From the NCBI GenBank assembly GCA_038380795.1, contig CM076266.1, positions 40,136,425 to 40,200,424 on the forward strand: 64,000 nucleotides of DNA. Reading direction: 5' to 3'. Below, piece after piece: positions 22,248 through 34,192 of this stretch; positions within the stretch are counted from its first letter, which is position 1, and each line of letters begins with the position of its first letter. The notes beneath the pieces were generated by a model that did not search any database, was not told the DNA's origin, and saw only the letters and a program-made list of their open reading frames with translations. This stretch comes from Pyrocephalus nanus (taxonomy: Eukaryota; Chordata; Aves; Passeriformes; Tyrannidae). Both the position numbers and the translations under genes were made by a program.

Positions 22248-24924
22248 GTAAGACGCATCTTTGTATCTTTTAGACACCATCAAAAACATTTCTCACAAAG
22301 GTTGCATACTGGTGAATTACCTTGTTTTTCTAATTATTGGTTTTTCATGATGAAATCAAACATGGAGTGAGTGTTGGTGGAAAAAATTCTCTGTGAACGT
22401 AAACCTTAGATACATAGCTATTAAAAAAACCTAAATGTGTCCCTCTGGAGTTTAAAATAAGAATAGAACATGGAGACCTTATCCGCTTAAAATAACTCGT
22501 GTAAATTATCTTAGCATTTTAAGTATGTGTCAAAACAAAGTCTTACAAAGGTGGCTCCAAACAACTACTTTCTTATGGAATAGTTTAATTAAAGATATCC
22601 CTCAAAGTTGAAATAGACCCTCTTTAATTCTCCTATATCAGCTCTACTGCAGCTGCTCATCTTGAACTACAAAGTTAGGAAATGGACCACGAATAAGGAG
22701 CATACTGGAGAACAGAGATTATTTGCTGAAGAAGCTACCATTGCTAGACAGGGCATGGGTGTGTTTAGAGGAAGGTCCCACTGGGATCTGTATTTATATT
22801 GTGGATTTTTTGTTTCTATCCAAATAGTATCCATATTGAGATGCAATATCCATATTGAGTCGTAGTATCTGCAAGCTTACTGTGTATCTGCTGATGAACC
22901 GAAATTGGGAAAGGAGTAATTGAGTGCAATAGGGTGAAGCCTTATCCCTTCTTCATGCCCTCAACTCCACAAGTGGGCAGTATTCAAAAAAATATCAATC
23001 ATCTCTAATACAAAATGACAGGGAAGGGCTGTTATCTACTGCCTTGAAGACACTCTTGAGCACCAACAGCTGAAACCAAATGGCCACTAGAGACTTAGAA
23101 ACCTAACACTGTCCAGAGCAGTCTTCCCCTTTAGCTGAAGGCATGCCTACGGAATCATAACTCGTATGTCTGTGGCTTCGACGTGCAGAGAAACAAGGAC
23201 AGTGGCTGTTTGCAGGGACTAAGGCAAATAAGAGCTAACTTTAAATAAGAGATAAAGTAAAAGTTTTAGAGAAAAATACATACCTGAGGACGATGATACA
23301 GAAAACCTTTGTCTCTGATATTTCTGAAACACCTCTCTAGGGAACATTTGCCCTGGCCTGCTGTTACAGGTTGCCTTCGTCCCATTTCTCTGGGCTTTGG
23401 TAGGAGAGTGGAAGAGACCAAATATTGTATCAAAGACACTCGGTGGCAACAGTATAGATCTCTCTGGCACAGAGAAATGCAAAATTTGCTTTGTGCTGAG
23501 ACCTCTGGAGATCATGTGCTACCAGTGGACTTCTCTCAGGAAGAACGGAAAATGTTGCTTGTCAGAACAAAGAGTCATCTGCATATGTATCATTGTAAAT
23601 ATGCCATGTTTCTGGGTGTAAAATATTTATGAAGTCACATTCTTTTTTTTATATTATTATTTGTAAAACTTCATTGCACTGGAAATTTCAAAAGCAGAAG
23701 GTTATTTGCATTAGTGATGTGACTTCTAGAAAGTAGAGCAATGTTTATAAATTAATTATAATTACTTACACATGTAAATGAAATAACCTAAATTTAAGGA
23801 GCCATTAAGACACTAAATTATATTGGCTCCATGCTTGAATTCTTAAACAGTAGCATGCTCCCAAGCATTTTCTTCTGTTTTTTTTTCTACAGTACCCAGT
23901 GTTTTAATAAGCCTAACTTTCCCTGATCGAAGATATAAAAAAATGCAATTGCAAATCTGTGTGCAGTTATTTTAGCATTTTAGTCATACGGCACATCCAC
24001 TTAATATAATTGTTCTAAATCTCTTTTCTCTTGATAGTGTTACTGGGGCTGTCAGGATCTAAAGACAAAGACAAGACAGGATTTGTACTAAGAGGGCATA
24101 TCTTTAACTAGACTAACTAATATGGTTGGAAAAAAATTAACAGGTTTTAAGGTACACACCCCATTCTTCCAGTCTGAAATAGCAGTAGCAAAATTCAAAC
24201 TGTAGAACATTGCTTTGAGTGTAATAAGGTGAATCCATTAAAACATCTTAGAAAGGAAGTGGATGCTTGTGGAGTAGAGCAGGTGTTGGCATGTGGGGCG
24301 TGATGGTAGTTTGTGTCTGGGCTCCCTTAGAAAGCGCTTTATGCACCTCTCTGTGGGATTAGGATGAGATACCAGAGGTAGAGCAATCAGTTTGTTAAGG
24401 AAAGTTCTCTCTGGCACTAGTATGTGGCAGTAACCCTGGTCAGCACTGGGGTGGTGTATCAAACAGCACTGAGCGTGATGCCTGTTAATTTCTAGAACCC
24501 GTGTTTTAGGGGAAGATTGATTGCAGGAAATTATTTAACCAGGATGTGATCACAATTCCTGAATTCTCAGCCCGTGTTACTGCTTCCAGCTAGATATAGA
24601 TATTCAGATAACTGCAGCAGGCGTGAAAGCTAGGAAAGAAAATAAAAGCAGATGCTAACAAGCAGTTTCCATAAAAGAGGGATGCGGGGTCCCCGAGGCA
24701 AAGCTGCAGGGCCCAGTGCCTCACTGGCATTGCACTGAACATGGTCTGTAATTAGGGCGCTGGGAGCTGAGGAGCAGAGGTTAACTGCCTGTTGGTACTT
24801 TTAGCAGGCACTTCACCCATGGCAGTCTCATGGAAAAAAAAATGCCTCAGCATTTTTCTGCCTAAATCAACTTCTCTTTTCCCCCCTCCTACCCCTCCCC
24901 CTTTATCTGTTTTTCCCATTTCAG
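22248..24924 (+). other. RAPGEF5: RAPGEF5 intron
   Basis: Phase 0, GT-AG, 2677 nt. No repeats were recognised. Bases about 24480-24800 keep several CpGs and TAAT-like motifs and may be conserved non-coding sequence. The acceptor follows a long pyrimidine stretch (24870-24920). Confidence 0.8.
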
Positions 24925-24975
24925 AAAATTCCTGGGAAGTTCAAGAAACTTTTCACTGAACTTGAAAGTTTGACG
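24925..24975 (+). CDS. RAPGEF5: RAPGEF5 exon, catalytic domain, 51 nt
   Basis: This is a short symmetric exon (phase 0-0; visible residues 359-375) encoding KIPGKFKKLFTELESLT. It continues the RasGEF hairpin region. The acceptor is cccatttcag and the donor gtaagt. Confidence 0.97.
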
Positions 24976-26035
24976 GTAAGTACCACGCTGACAGCAGAAG
25001 AGCACTGGTTGCTTTACTTGCCTTCTTTCTTCCTAGTTTATTTGGAATCTGCCTGTTACTGTCTAGAGCTGGAACTTGTCATGTCAGATCCATGATTTGC
25101 CAAAGGCTACATGGCTCTCCAGAGCTCCCGAGGTGGTCTCCAAACACAAAAAAGAAAGAGGCTGTATTCCTGGCAGTTGGAGGAAGGGCAGAGAGAGGCA
25201 AATGTAGTATCAGTTCCCCAGCATCAATTTGGAAGCTCTTCTTTTGCTCTGGTAGTTTATTAGCCTTTATCTGAAGCAACATGCTGCAGATCAGGAGAAA
25301 AAGAGGACAGCTGAAGTTCTGAAAAGCAAATGTCAAAATCTGAGGTGAAGGGTCTTTGTCAGCATTATCAAAGCTGAATAAACAAATGTTTCCTCTGGCT
25401 GTCATGGAAGTGGATGGGTGGTGAGATCACTGCCTGGCATGGGGAACATGAGATCCAGCCTTTAATAGCTTCCATGCTTCTATACTTGGAGTTTGTAGTA
25501 AATGAATGTGTTTTGAAGATTCTGTGTGAGCTGGTGTGCGAAAATATTCATTTATATGGGAAATTTAGATGAGTTTTAAATTGCCTGTACAATGCCACTG
25601 AAACACATTCTCTTATTTCTTTCTATTTTATTTTATTTTTTTTTGTTGCTGTTTGGTATTGTTTGGGGTTTTTTTTTAAGAAGAAATTAATCAGCAATAC
25701 ATTCTGGAATACATTACTTGCTAGATAGTAAGAGATTTTGCTAATAGAAATTTGTGGGGAAATTACAGAGCAGTCCAAGTGAATCTGTTCTGCAGCTTGC
25801 TCTCATTTTAGCACTGCTTCATCTAGAGGAACATAATTGCTTTTGTTCCTTTCACTGTTTATGTTTCCTGTTCAGTTTAGCATGTCACCTAGCTTAGAAA
25901 ACCTTGAGCTACCTTGTTTCCCAAAGAGATCTTTTATATCTAAATCATGTTCAGATCATAAGCCCGTAATGGATTTAGAACTGCTCTTTTTATAGCCTAT
26001 TGATTTTTCTCTCTATTACTCAAATGGTTTTGTAG
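24976..26035 (+). other. RAPGEF5: RAPGEF5 intron, nothing further recognised
   Basis: Phase 0, GT-AG, 1060 nt. A T-rich stretch lies at 25620-25680. No repeat family or exon was recognised. Confidence 0.85.
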
Positions 26036-26123
26036 GACCCTTCTCTGAATCACAAAGCTTACAGAGATGCATTCAAGAAAATGAAATCTCCGAAAATCCC
26101 CTTCATGCCCTTACTTCTGAAAG
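26036..26123 (+). CDS. RAPGEF5: RAPGEF5 exon, RasGEF signature
   Basis: This exon is 88 nt (visible residues 376-405, last codon split). It encodes [20 protein letters not shown] and then IPFMPLLLK. Together with the next exon's D-V it forms the PROSITE-type RasGEF signature P-F-x(4)-L-x-D-V (visible residues 397-406). The acceptor is gttttgtag and the donor gtaatg, phase 1. Confidence 0.98.
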
Positions 26124-29100
26124 GTAATGTTAAAGCTTGGCTGCTCTCTGTTGTCATTAATTAAAATAAGTGAAAGGTGCTTTTTCCTTCAGGTGGTCTG
26201 AAGATAAGTATGCGACAGATATAATGGTATTTACAAGGTAGCACTTGGTCTGGATAATAAACAACTTCTTTTTAAGACAGGAGGAAGACGGCAATTTTCA
26301 CACGGGTTTTCAAATTTCATATTGTCCTGTCAGGTGGGGATAGAGCTGTGTGCCATTGCTTTGGCCACATCTTCCTCAGTGGGGAAGTGAGACCCTGCAA
26401 GCCCCTGAATGGAGCTGCACCAGTGGCTTCAGTCATGCTGCTATTCTGACATGCCTGTTCAGAGGTGCCTCCCTGCTTCTCTTGGGTGACCCTACCTCGT
26501 GTCACCCCGAAGGCAGAACCTGCCCTGTCTGTCCTGAGAGAGGATTTTCAAGTCTCTTGTAGATATGAAAGAGATAAATAAAAATCTTATTATCTAAAGT
26601 TATTAAAAAAAAATCTATTAAAATAAAGTGCAACTACTTGCTAATGCAGTGAGCTGGGCAGCTTATTAAGTGGCAAGTGTTTCAAATTTTCCATTGTCTT
26701 AGGGTCATTAATTATTAATTGCCTTGTCTTTGAACATGGCAAATTCATTTGTTTGTTCCTGTATTCTGAAAGTGTTCTCTTTAGACTGTGTATCCCAACC
26801 CGCTGTTGCTGCTGCTGTAAAATGTTTGCAGGCAGTTCTCCAGATCAGTCGGTGACAGTTCGGGAGCCATCAGCCCCTCTCTGCACACATCAAAGCAGTT
26901 TACATTAATTCAGAGGGATACAATTATTGAGGCTTCAAAATCAATATTTTTCAGGTGTTCTGGAGTATGTCTTGACTGCAAACAAGCGCAGCAAACATAA
27001 ACTAGTCACTTATAGCAGTGATGTCTGCGCAGCACTACAATATGGTGTATAAGAACATGCACCTAAGCAACATCTGTGTCTTTAACATGTATTTGAGAAA
27101 GCAAGGAGGCTTTGAAATTATTGCAGTAATTTCCTTTGGTACAGTGGTCCATAAGGAGATGTTGCCAAGGTTGGTGATTCCCAAAGTATTGCACAGTACA
27201 AAGGACTTCACTCCATATCAAACGTCTTTGTATTAAGGTCATTTCCAAGACCAGTAAAATAGGCATGGATAGCATAGAAAACATTAGTAACTCAACAAAT
27301 TACTGTATTTCAACACAAGAGGAACAAAAGTAGTTTCAATTGAAAAAAATGAATATTCTTCAATTATGAAAAATAACTTCAGAGTGTCCTTTTAAAAGTT
27401 AATTAAATTTAAATGCAGAGCTCTCATAGCATACAGATACAGCTTTTGAAAATCAGGCAGATTTTTCAAATGTGTAATAAAATACTGTGCTATACCCTTA
27501 CAACCTAGTTCAGATGCAATTTTCTGCTCCAGTGAATTTATCTAGACTCTTAGTTGTTGGCTGCAAAGCAAATTTCTCTTCCTTCTGCCCTCAGAGATAT
27601 ACACGTTGCTTTCATTGACTTAAAAAGCTGTGTGGAAATTTCTGCTTCCAGTATAAGTTTTTCATTAGAAGTGATGGACAGTTTTTAACTGCATTGATAA
27701 TGCTTGTGTCCTGAAGTCGTATCCTTTCTGTGTCCCTTTCCCTGGGAGCCCCAAAGCAGCCCAGCGGAGGAAGTGTAGAGGGTTCTGCTCCCTCCTTTCC
27801 CTCTGATTTTTAGGATGCTGCAGAGGGACAGAGAGGTGCTGGAGGCATCACCAGCATAGGCTGTGTTTCCTGCACTTGCTTAGGAGGGCCAGCTAGACTC
27901 CTGTGGCCAGGCTGGCATCTTGCCTGCCCCAGGCAGACCCCAACCCAGTTGCCTTGGGGGCACAGGAGCTCTCCATCACCCCTCAGAAGAGTCCCAGCCC
28001 CAGGTTTCCACCAGCATATGAAGCCCTTAGCATTTCAATTCCAAGCAATTACAAAATGCCTCTCAGGCACAGAGTGAGTCTTTGAAACCCAAGGAAATAA
28101 ATCAGGTGAGCTCTTTTGGGGGAGGGTGAAGATAGGGATGGGTGAAGAGTGTGTGTATGCGTAGGGGGAGGGGGGTTACAAAGCTCTTCCACCATCTGCT
28201 GTGGGTTTCCAATCCTGAAATCCCCCAAAACCATGGGGTCCATGTGGACATCAGAGGGAATCCTGAAGATGAGCACAGGAGAAATGCTGAGATGCACAGA
28301 GTGGTAGGCTAGAGGTTTGCACCTCTGCTCAGAGGGAGATGTCCTGTTTACTGTGTGCAGTTCTCCTGCTGGCAGACAAAAGCTGTGACTTCTTTTAAGA
28401 AGTAGTGGCGTTGGAGTGCCATCTCATTGCAATAGCACTGACTCCTCCTGTCACTCCTGGGTATGCACACATCCAGGAGAGAGCTGATAGGGGCATGGGG
28501 GTGGTGCTCCTGCTAGTATTTTCAGTAGTCTGGAGGTGCACTACTGGAGTCAGATCTGTCCCCATGGGGAATCTGTTCGTGGCTTTTGTATTTCATGCCC
28601 AAGATAGTTCTAATTTCTCTCCTAATATGCATTAGAAAAATAGAGAAAATTACCTCAACCTACTGTTTTAATTGTAGTCTTACCTTGGCAACATTTATTT
28701 TGCCTGATACTCTCCCCTCCCCTCCAGATCATTACACTGTGTTCAGTTCTCTTCCTGGAGTCAAATATAGACCTTTTCCTTTTCCTCTGACCTTTTTGTT
28801 GCCTTCGCAAATTCTCTCCCAACTACTCTGTGTACAAGTGTTTTTCCCCAGCCATAACACTTTGCTTTAGTGCCTTGTGTTTAACCTCTCTGGCTACCCA
28901 TTGCTGTAGCCCATTCTCTGGGGAGGACTTCAGAGTCAGTGTCCCACAGAGAGAGATGAAGCGATGTCAGAGTCAACTCCAGCATCTGGTAGCTCTGCCC
29001 CCATGGAGCTCTGGGCTCAGGGACCAGCTCCAGCCCAGGCACAGCCATGAACAGCATGTCTGGACCAGTGCCATGGTGTGTAGAGAGTTGCCATGCCCTG

Positions 29101-29428
29101 CAGGACCATCCCTCTGGATGCTTTCCCCTGCTCCCAACCATCCCCTGTATGTTATGCACCCTGGAAGTAACACAGACCGGGTTTAATAAGAAATCTGTGC
29201 TCCCTTTTGAAAATACTCTTGTTGCACTGTGTATCTAGTGTTGTTGTCTAATAATCTCTGCACATCATCATTAAACCAGACTTTTATTCACTGTTATATG
29301 GTATTGTGTCAATCTTTATTGGGATACTTTTTTTTAAATCTTTTTTGTTGCTGTTTAGTCATTTTATTGCTTTGCATTAAACAAAAAACCATGAAAAGTA
29401 ATTATTTTTCCTTCATTTTATTTTTCAG
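26124..29428 (+). other. RAPGEF5: RAPGEF5 intron with possible conserved non-coding element
   Basis: Phase 1, GT-AG, 3305 nt. Bases 26640-26960 are rich in homeodomain-type sites and look like a regulatory element (see findings). No interspersed repeats were recognised. Confidence 0.8.
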
Positions 29429-29493
29429 ATGTAACATTCATCCATGAAGGAAATAAAACATTTCTGGATAACCTTGTTAATTTTGAAAAGCTG
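29429..29493 (+). CDS. RAPGEF5: RAPGEF5 exon, catalytic domain
   Basis: This exon is 65 nt (visible residues 405-426). It encodes [20 protein letters not shown] and then KL. '[20 protein letters not shown]' is shared by RAPGEF3/4/5. The acceptor is atttttcag and the donor gtaagc, phase 0. Confidence 0.98.
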
Positions 29494-30119
29494 GTAAGCT
29501 AATTTTGTCCTTCCTGTTTTTCAAAAGACTCACCTTCTATTCTTCCCTATCCCTTCCTTATCTTGTAAGACTGAAAGATTTTCTTCTGGATGAATCAGGA
29601 AGAAAAACGGGTCAAAAAGAGCAAGCATGATAAAACAGTTGACAGTCTATCTCCCCTGCCCTTTTCCTCTGCTCCTCTTTTTTTTCGTTCTTTCCTCCTC
29701 CACTTCTGTATAAAATGTCTAAGTTAGAAATGGCCATCACACAGTCCACTCATTTTTTTACTGAGTGAGATCAATTCCTTTGCACCACCTCATGGACTAT
29801 TTCTTATCAGTTAAGTTCTCCTGCTTCAGCTTTCTCTGAATTATATTTCATTCCTTTTTGTTCTCAAGGCTTCTGTAGTCTCTCACTTAAGAAAAGGTTC
29901 CTCTAGTTTATCACCTGACACTGGTATGGTAATTCCAGGGATTTTGAATGAAAGAGAAGTTTTTTGATCTTGGTTAGATGATGAAGAAAATAATGCCTGA
30001 AATATGAATTAAACTGACTGTAAATATCACTATTTTAACTTTTATGCATAAGGGCACTTACTGACATTGTATCTTTGGCCACATTCACTCTAGACATCAT
30101 ATGACATCTAGTCTGGTAA

Positions 30120-30122
<3 letters not shown>

Positions 30123-30163
<41 letters not shown>
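30123..30163. repeat. poly(T) run, 41 nt
   Basis: An uninterrupted homopolymer of about 41 T. No recognisable retrocopy is attached on either side. Confidence 0.97.
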
Positions 30164-30164
<1 letters not shown>

Positions 30165-30862
30165 GTGATAGGATTTTCATGGCACAAAGGCAAAGTTTGT
30201 ATATCTGAACAGTGATGGAGTAGAGAAATTTCGATTTTTTTGGTGGTGAAGATGGTGGTGGTGGTTTGTTTGGGGTTTTTTGGGTTTTTTTGTTATCCTG
30301 TAGTATTTGATCAAGAAACCAAAATGGTTTTTTTCCCAGTTGCTCTAGCTATGCCATGGGACTGTTAGTCCAGGTGGCTGTGCTTGGTGAATTCTTCCCC
30401 AACTATTTTCTTTGTGTGTTTATACTTGTTTGAGAATGAACATGCAACCGTGGAGTTATTCGTGAACCAGATGATGAGCTTATTTTCCCATCTTATCATA
30501 ATGTACATTGCTTTCAACTTGCAAGCAGATGTAGACTTTGACTTTTGAACCTGAGCTCCATTTTTTTTGTGTTTTCTATTTGATTTCTGTACCTTTTCTT
30601 GTTGCAGAATTTAGGAGAACGCTGATTTGCATTTAACAAAAGGTTTTCTTGTCCCAAGTCCATTAACTGTTTGACCTTTAGGTGTTTGCATAAAACTCAT
30701 TAGCATGTTCTTCTTCATTGCCTCTTGGAAGTACATCCAATTAACATGTAAATTAAACTAGCCCTTGATGCACAATAATTGTTACTAAAATTCCCCCACT
30801 GGCCCACATATTTGTTTAGTGAATATGTAGGATCTAATTCTTGTTTCAGTCTTAGCCAGAAC

Positions 30863-30891
30863 TTGTTTGTTTGTTTGTTTGTTAGTTTGTT
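30863..30891. repeat. (GTTT)n microsatellite
   Basis: Six to seven GTTT units with one interruption (gttagttt). A second short GTTT run occurs at 34253-34277 just inside the next intron. Confidence 0.93.
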
Positions 30892-31061
30892 CTTTAATCA
30901 TGTATATGGTTAATGTATGCTGGGCTTGCTAGGTGAGAATTCCTGCCCTTCCTGTCACCATTGTGTCTCCAGAGGCAGTGAGAGCTTTGCTAATTGACTT
31001 CAGTGAGCCAGGATTTCACCTTTTCCATTCAAATGGATAATGGGCATTTTAAGTGGCGGAA

Positions 31062-31081
31062 GGGGGGGGGGGGGGGGGGGG
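31062..31081. repeat. poly(G) run, 20 nt
   Basis: A homopolymer of about 20 G preceded by aagtggcgga. It can form a G-quadruplex-like structure. Its exact length is prone to sequencing error. Confidence 0.95.
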
Positions 31082-34000
31082 AGAGTCTGAGGTGATGGTC
31101 GTGGGGTAAGGGTTATTCAGACTGACACTTCCTCCAAATTATTAGTCAGATCACGCTCTCAGAAACGAGCTGCCTCATGCAGCCCTGTGTACATATGAAT
31201 GAGGCAATAGTGCAAGCTTAGGAAGTAGGGGCTTAGGAGAGATTTAAATATCAGTGTGGTGGAAACTCAGGCAGTACAGTGGTATTACACTGGCTCATTT
31301 GAATGTTAGGGGATTTAGTCAATGGGCATGAACTACCAAGATGCATCACACATGATCACATATACATCAGGCCATGTTTCTTTTCTAATTATAAGGGCTT
31401 TGTCCCAAAGAACAATGTCTTCTTCCTTGGTGTTCTGCACTGAACACTGAAGTGCCGAGCGCTTTCTGGCCTTTGCTGAGAAAAATTAGGATTGACATTG
31501 ACTCCTGCTGGGTTTGGATCAAGCCACTGAACCTCACCTGCAGATTTGCTGTTGCAGAAAAAGAAAAAAAAGAATTATTCTACCATAGCAGATTACTGTT
31601 TTGGGGAGGGAACTTACTGTTATAAATGAGTAGAATTTCTACTTATGAATATCAATGCGAAGATCGTTTCTTCTGTCTCCATTTGGATCACTGTTTTGAA
31701 ATATTTCAGTTTTGCATGAAACATCTCATCTGAAGGAGGACTTGTCAGTTTGAACCATTTTTTTTTCCAACTATGTTAGTTGGTTTAATAAAAGATCTTA
31801 TTTCTCCCTACAGTCCCTCCCTGCTTCTTTTATATTCTTAGACCTCAACAATCCTACCGTGACTGAATTTGATTTGACATGATGTGATTGCAGTGGAGAC
31901 AAAGTTAATTCAAAATATAAAGAAGGGAATTTGCAAAGAGAAGAAAATGAAATGATCTTTTGTCTCAGGAATGTTACCTAGCTTTAGCAAAAAGTGGAGG
32001 GATTGTGGTGGCTTATTTAACTCCATTTTGGGTAAAATCTACTCTACAGTAGCATTAGATTGATTTTTAGTACCATACGTACTTCTTCAACTGAATCTGA
32101 AGGAAGAAATGAAAATATGATCTTATGTGCTACATCTCAAGGTATTTTCGTGATGTTTTCTGAGCTGCTTCACTGAAAGGTGGTTTCTTCAGGTTTTTCT
32201 CTCCAGTCAGCCACCAGCCATATCTTAGCAATGACATGTCTTACCCACACTTCAGCAAATTCTAATACAGGTCAGTGGCCATTACCCTTTTCCATAGCGC
32301 CAGCTTACCTAGTGCCTTCATCTGTAAGGACTGTGTACTGCAGCTGAGGGTTCTCAACCCCCACCCTCCAAGTATCTGTGCAACCCCCAAGCCTGAGTTT
32401 TTGCTGTCTCCAGTTAAAGGTGTGCTAATAATCCTAGGTAGCTGGTAGGCTGAAAGGCCAGAAGATGTGTGTTATTCATCGCACTAACAGTATGCACGCA
32501 CCTGTTTAAACAGTCAGGAGATAGCATTTGCTTTGCAGATACATTGGCTGATTTTCTGTATCACTTTTGGATCCCAGAGAGCTGAAAACAGAGAGAAATT
32601 CCTAATTAGGCTACTAAAGCTGGGAGATTTGGGATTCTGCTTGAAGTGTTCCACAAAGAGGTTCTTCTCTTGCCAGAGCACCATTTCCAGAAGGCAGTCT
32701 TGGGATGGACCCTCACACTGACTGACTACAAAGAAGAAACAGCAAGAAGTTACAGTGTGCGTGGTAGTAGGGCCTCTCTTACTTCTAAAATCCAAATGCA
32801 AAGGGTTTCGGCTGGAAAATATCACAATAGCAGCATTGATGGAAGTTGTAGCTCTCCCAGTACTCACACTATTGATCAGGAAATCTAGATCATCTCATTA
32901 GAACTTCATTATAAACAGTGCAAGGACATCAGCACAAGAGATTGCATGATTTCATGGCAAATGAAGCACAGCGGGTAACAAGAAAAATTATTTTGATTCA
33001 CTGATGAAAGGAATATGAAGTTTCCATTAAACGTGCTCTTGTGATAAGCTTTTCTGTGGAGAAGCCTTGTAAACCTCTCCCAGGGGGTCGAGAGATGAGC
33101 TGTTCTGCATCATTATGGTCTCTAACGTACTCTGCTCAAGAGAGTTAATCCTTTCCACCTCTGATCATTTTTGAGGGAGATGTGAGAAGAGCATTAGCTG
33201 TTTGCATGAGCCATCAGGTCATTCCTGCTAACTGCAATTTGCTTCAATTAATTACTACATTTGTTGAAGAGTTGCCACAGAAGCAGTGAAATTAAGAAAA
33301 GTAATGCTTTAAGAACTTTATGGGTAGTATCTAGTGAAAATGAGCTCGCTCCGCTGATTTGTAGTGAACAATCCCAGTTTTTGTAAGTTGAAGACCTGAG
33401 CCTGAATGACAAACTGAACTTAAACCCTTTATTTCTTCTGCATCATCTAAGTGAACATCCAGTATCCCTGTTAGCACCAGCTTTTGTTAAAATAGCATGC
33501 CTACGGGATAGTCTTACTTGGTACATGCCTGGGGGGATGTCAGGGTGCTCGCTCTGCAGCATTTAGGTTATGGGCTGCTTTTTTTTGTGCTGGTTATACT
33601 GCAGAAAACTGCCTAGCTGATACTGGTACCTGATTGTGCTAGGCATTATACAAGTATATGCCAAGGAGTGTAGTCTGTGCCACAGAGAGGCTTATAGTCT
33701 AATTATACAACATGTGGAGACAGAAGGAGAGGTTGCAGACTACAGAATATCCTGGATAATGCACTAAAGCTGGGGTTGAGCTCTGAGCACTCACCCAGTC
33801 CTCAGGACTTCCTTGCTGTAGGCTTTCAGTTTAATAAAAGTCACTGGAACAAAAACGAGCAATTGTTTGATTATTTTCCATTACCACTTTCCATGGGCTC
33901 TTAGGGAGTTGTTCTCATTTTATCTGTGTGATACTAAGAACACATCTAGACTAACCCTGTTTCATCAAATGGTATCACTGAGATAAAGAGCAAAGTTTTT

Positions 34001-34137
34001 CCTGCTGTCTTCGTTTTCTACCTTACTACAGTTGCTTTTTGCTATAGAGTGTAGGGCAAGGAGATTTTGTCAGGTTTTTCTAATGACAGAATCTGTCTCA
34101 GGTTTTCTGACTAATGTTTTTTGTATTTTCTTTGCAG

Positions 34138-34192
34138 CACATGATTGCAGATACTGTTCGGTCATTGAGACATTGCAGAAATAACCAATTTG
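34138..34192 (+). CDS. RAPGEF5: RAPGEF5 exon, C-terminal part of catalytic domain
   Basis: This exon is 55 nt (visible residues 427-445, last codon split). It encodes HMIADTVRSLRHCRNNQF. 'NFEK-hMIAdTvRslRhcR' is the conserved final helix of the RAPGEF3/4/5 catalytic domain. The acceptor is tttctttgcag and the donor gtgagt, phase 1. Confidence 0.98.

Larger units (their letters stand above)
29494..34137 (+). other. RAPGEF5: RAPGEF5 intron, the longest complete one in the window
   Basis: Phase 0, GT-AG, 4644 nt. It contains a T41 run (30123-30163), a GTTT microsatellite (30863-30891), a G20 run (31062-31081) and two CNE-like stretches (30600-30860 and 33010-33300). No interspersed repeat was recognised. 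Confidence 0.85.
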
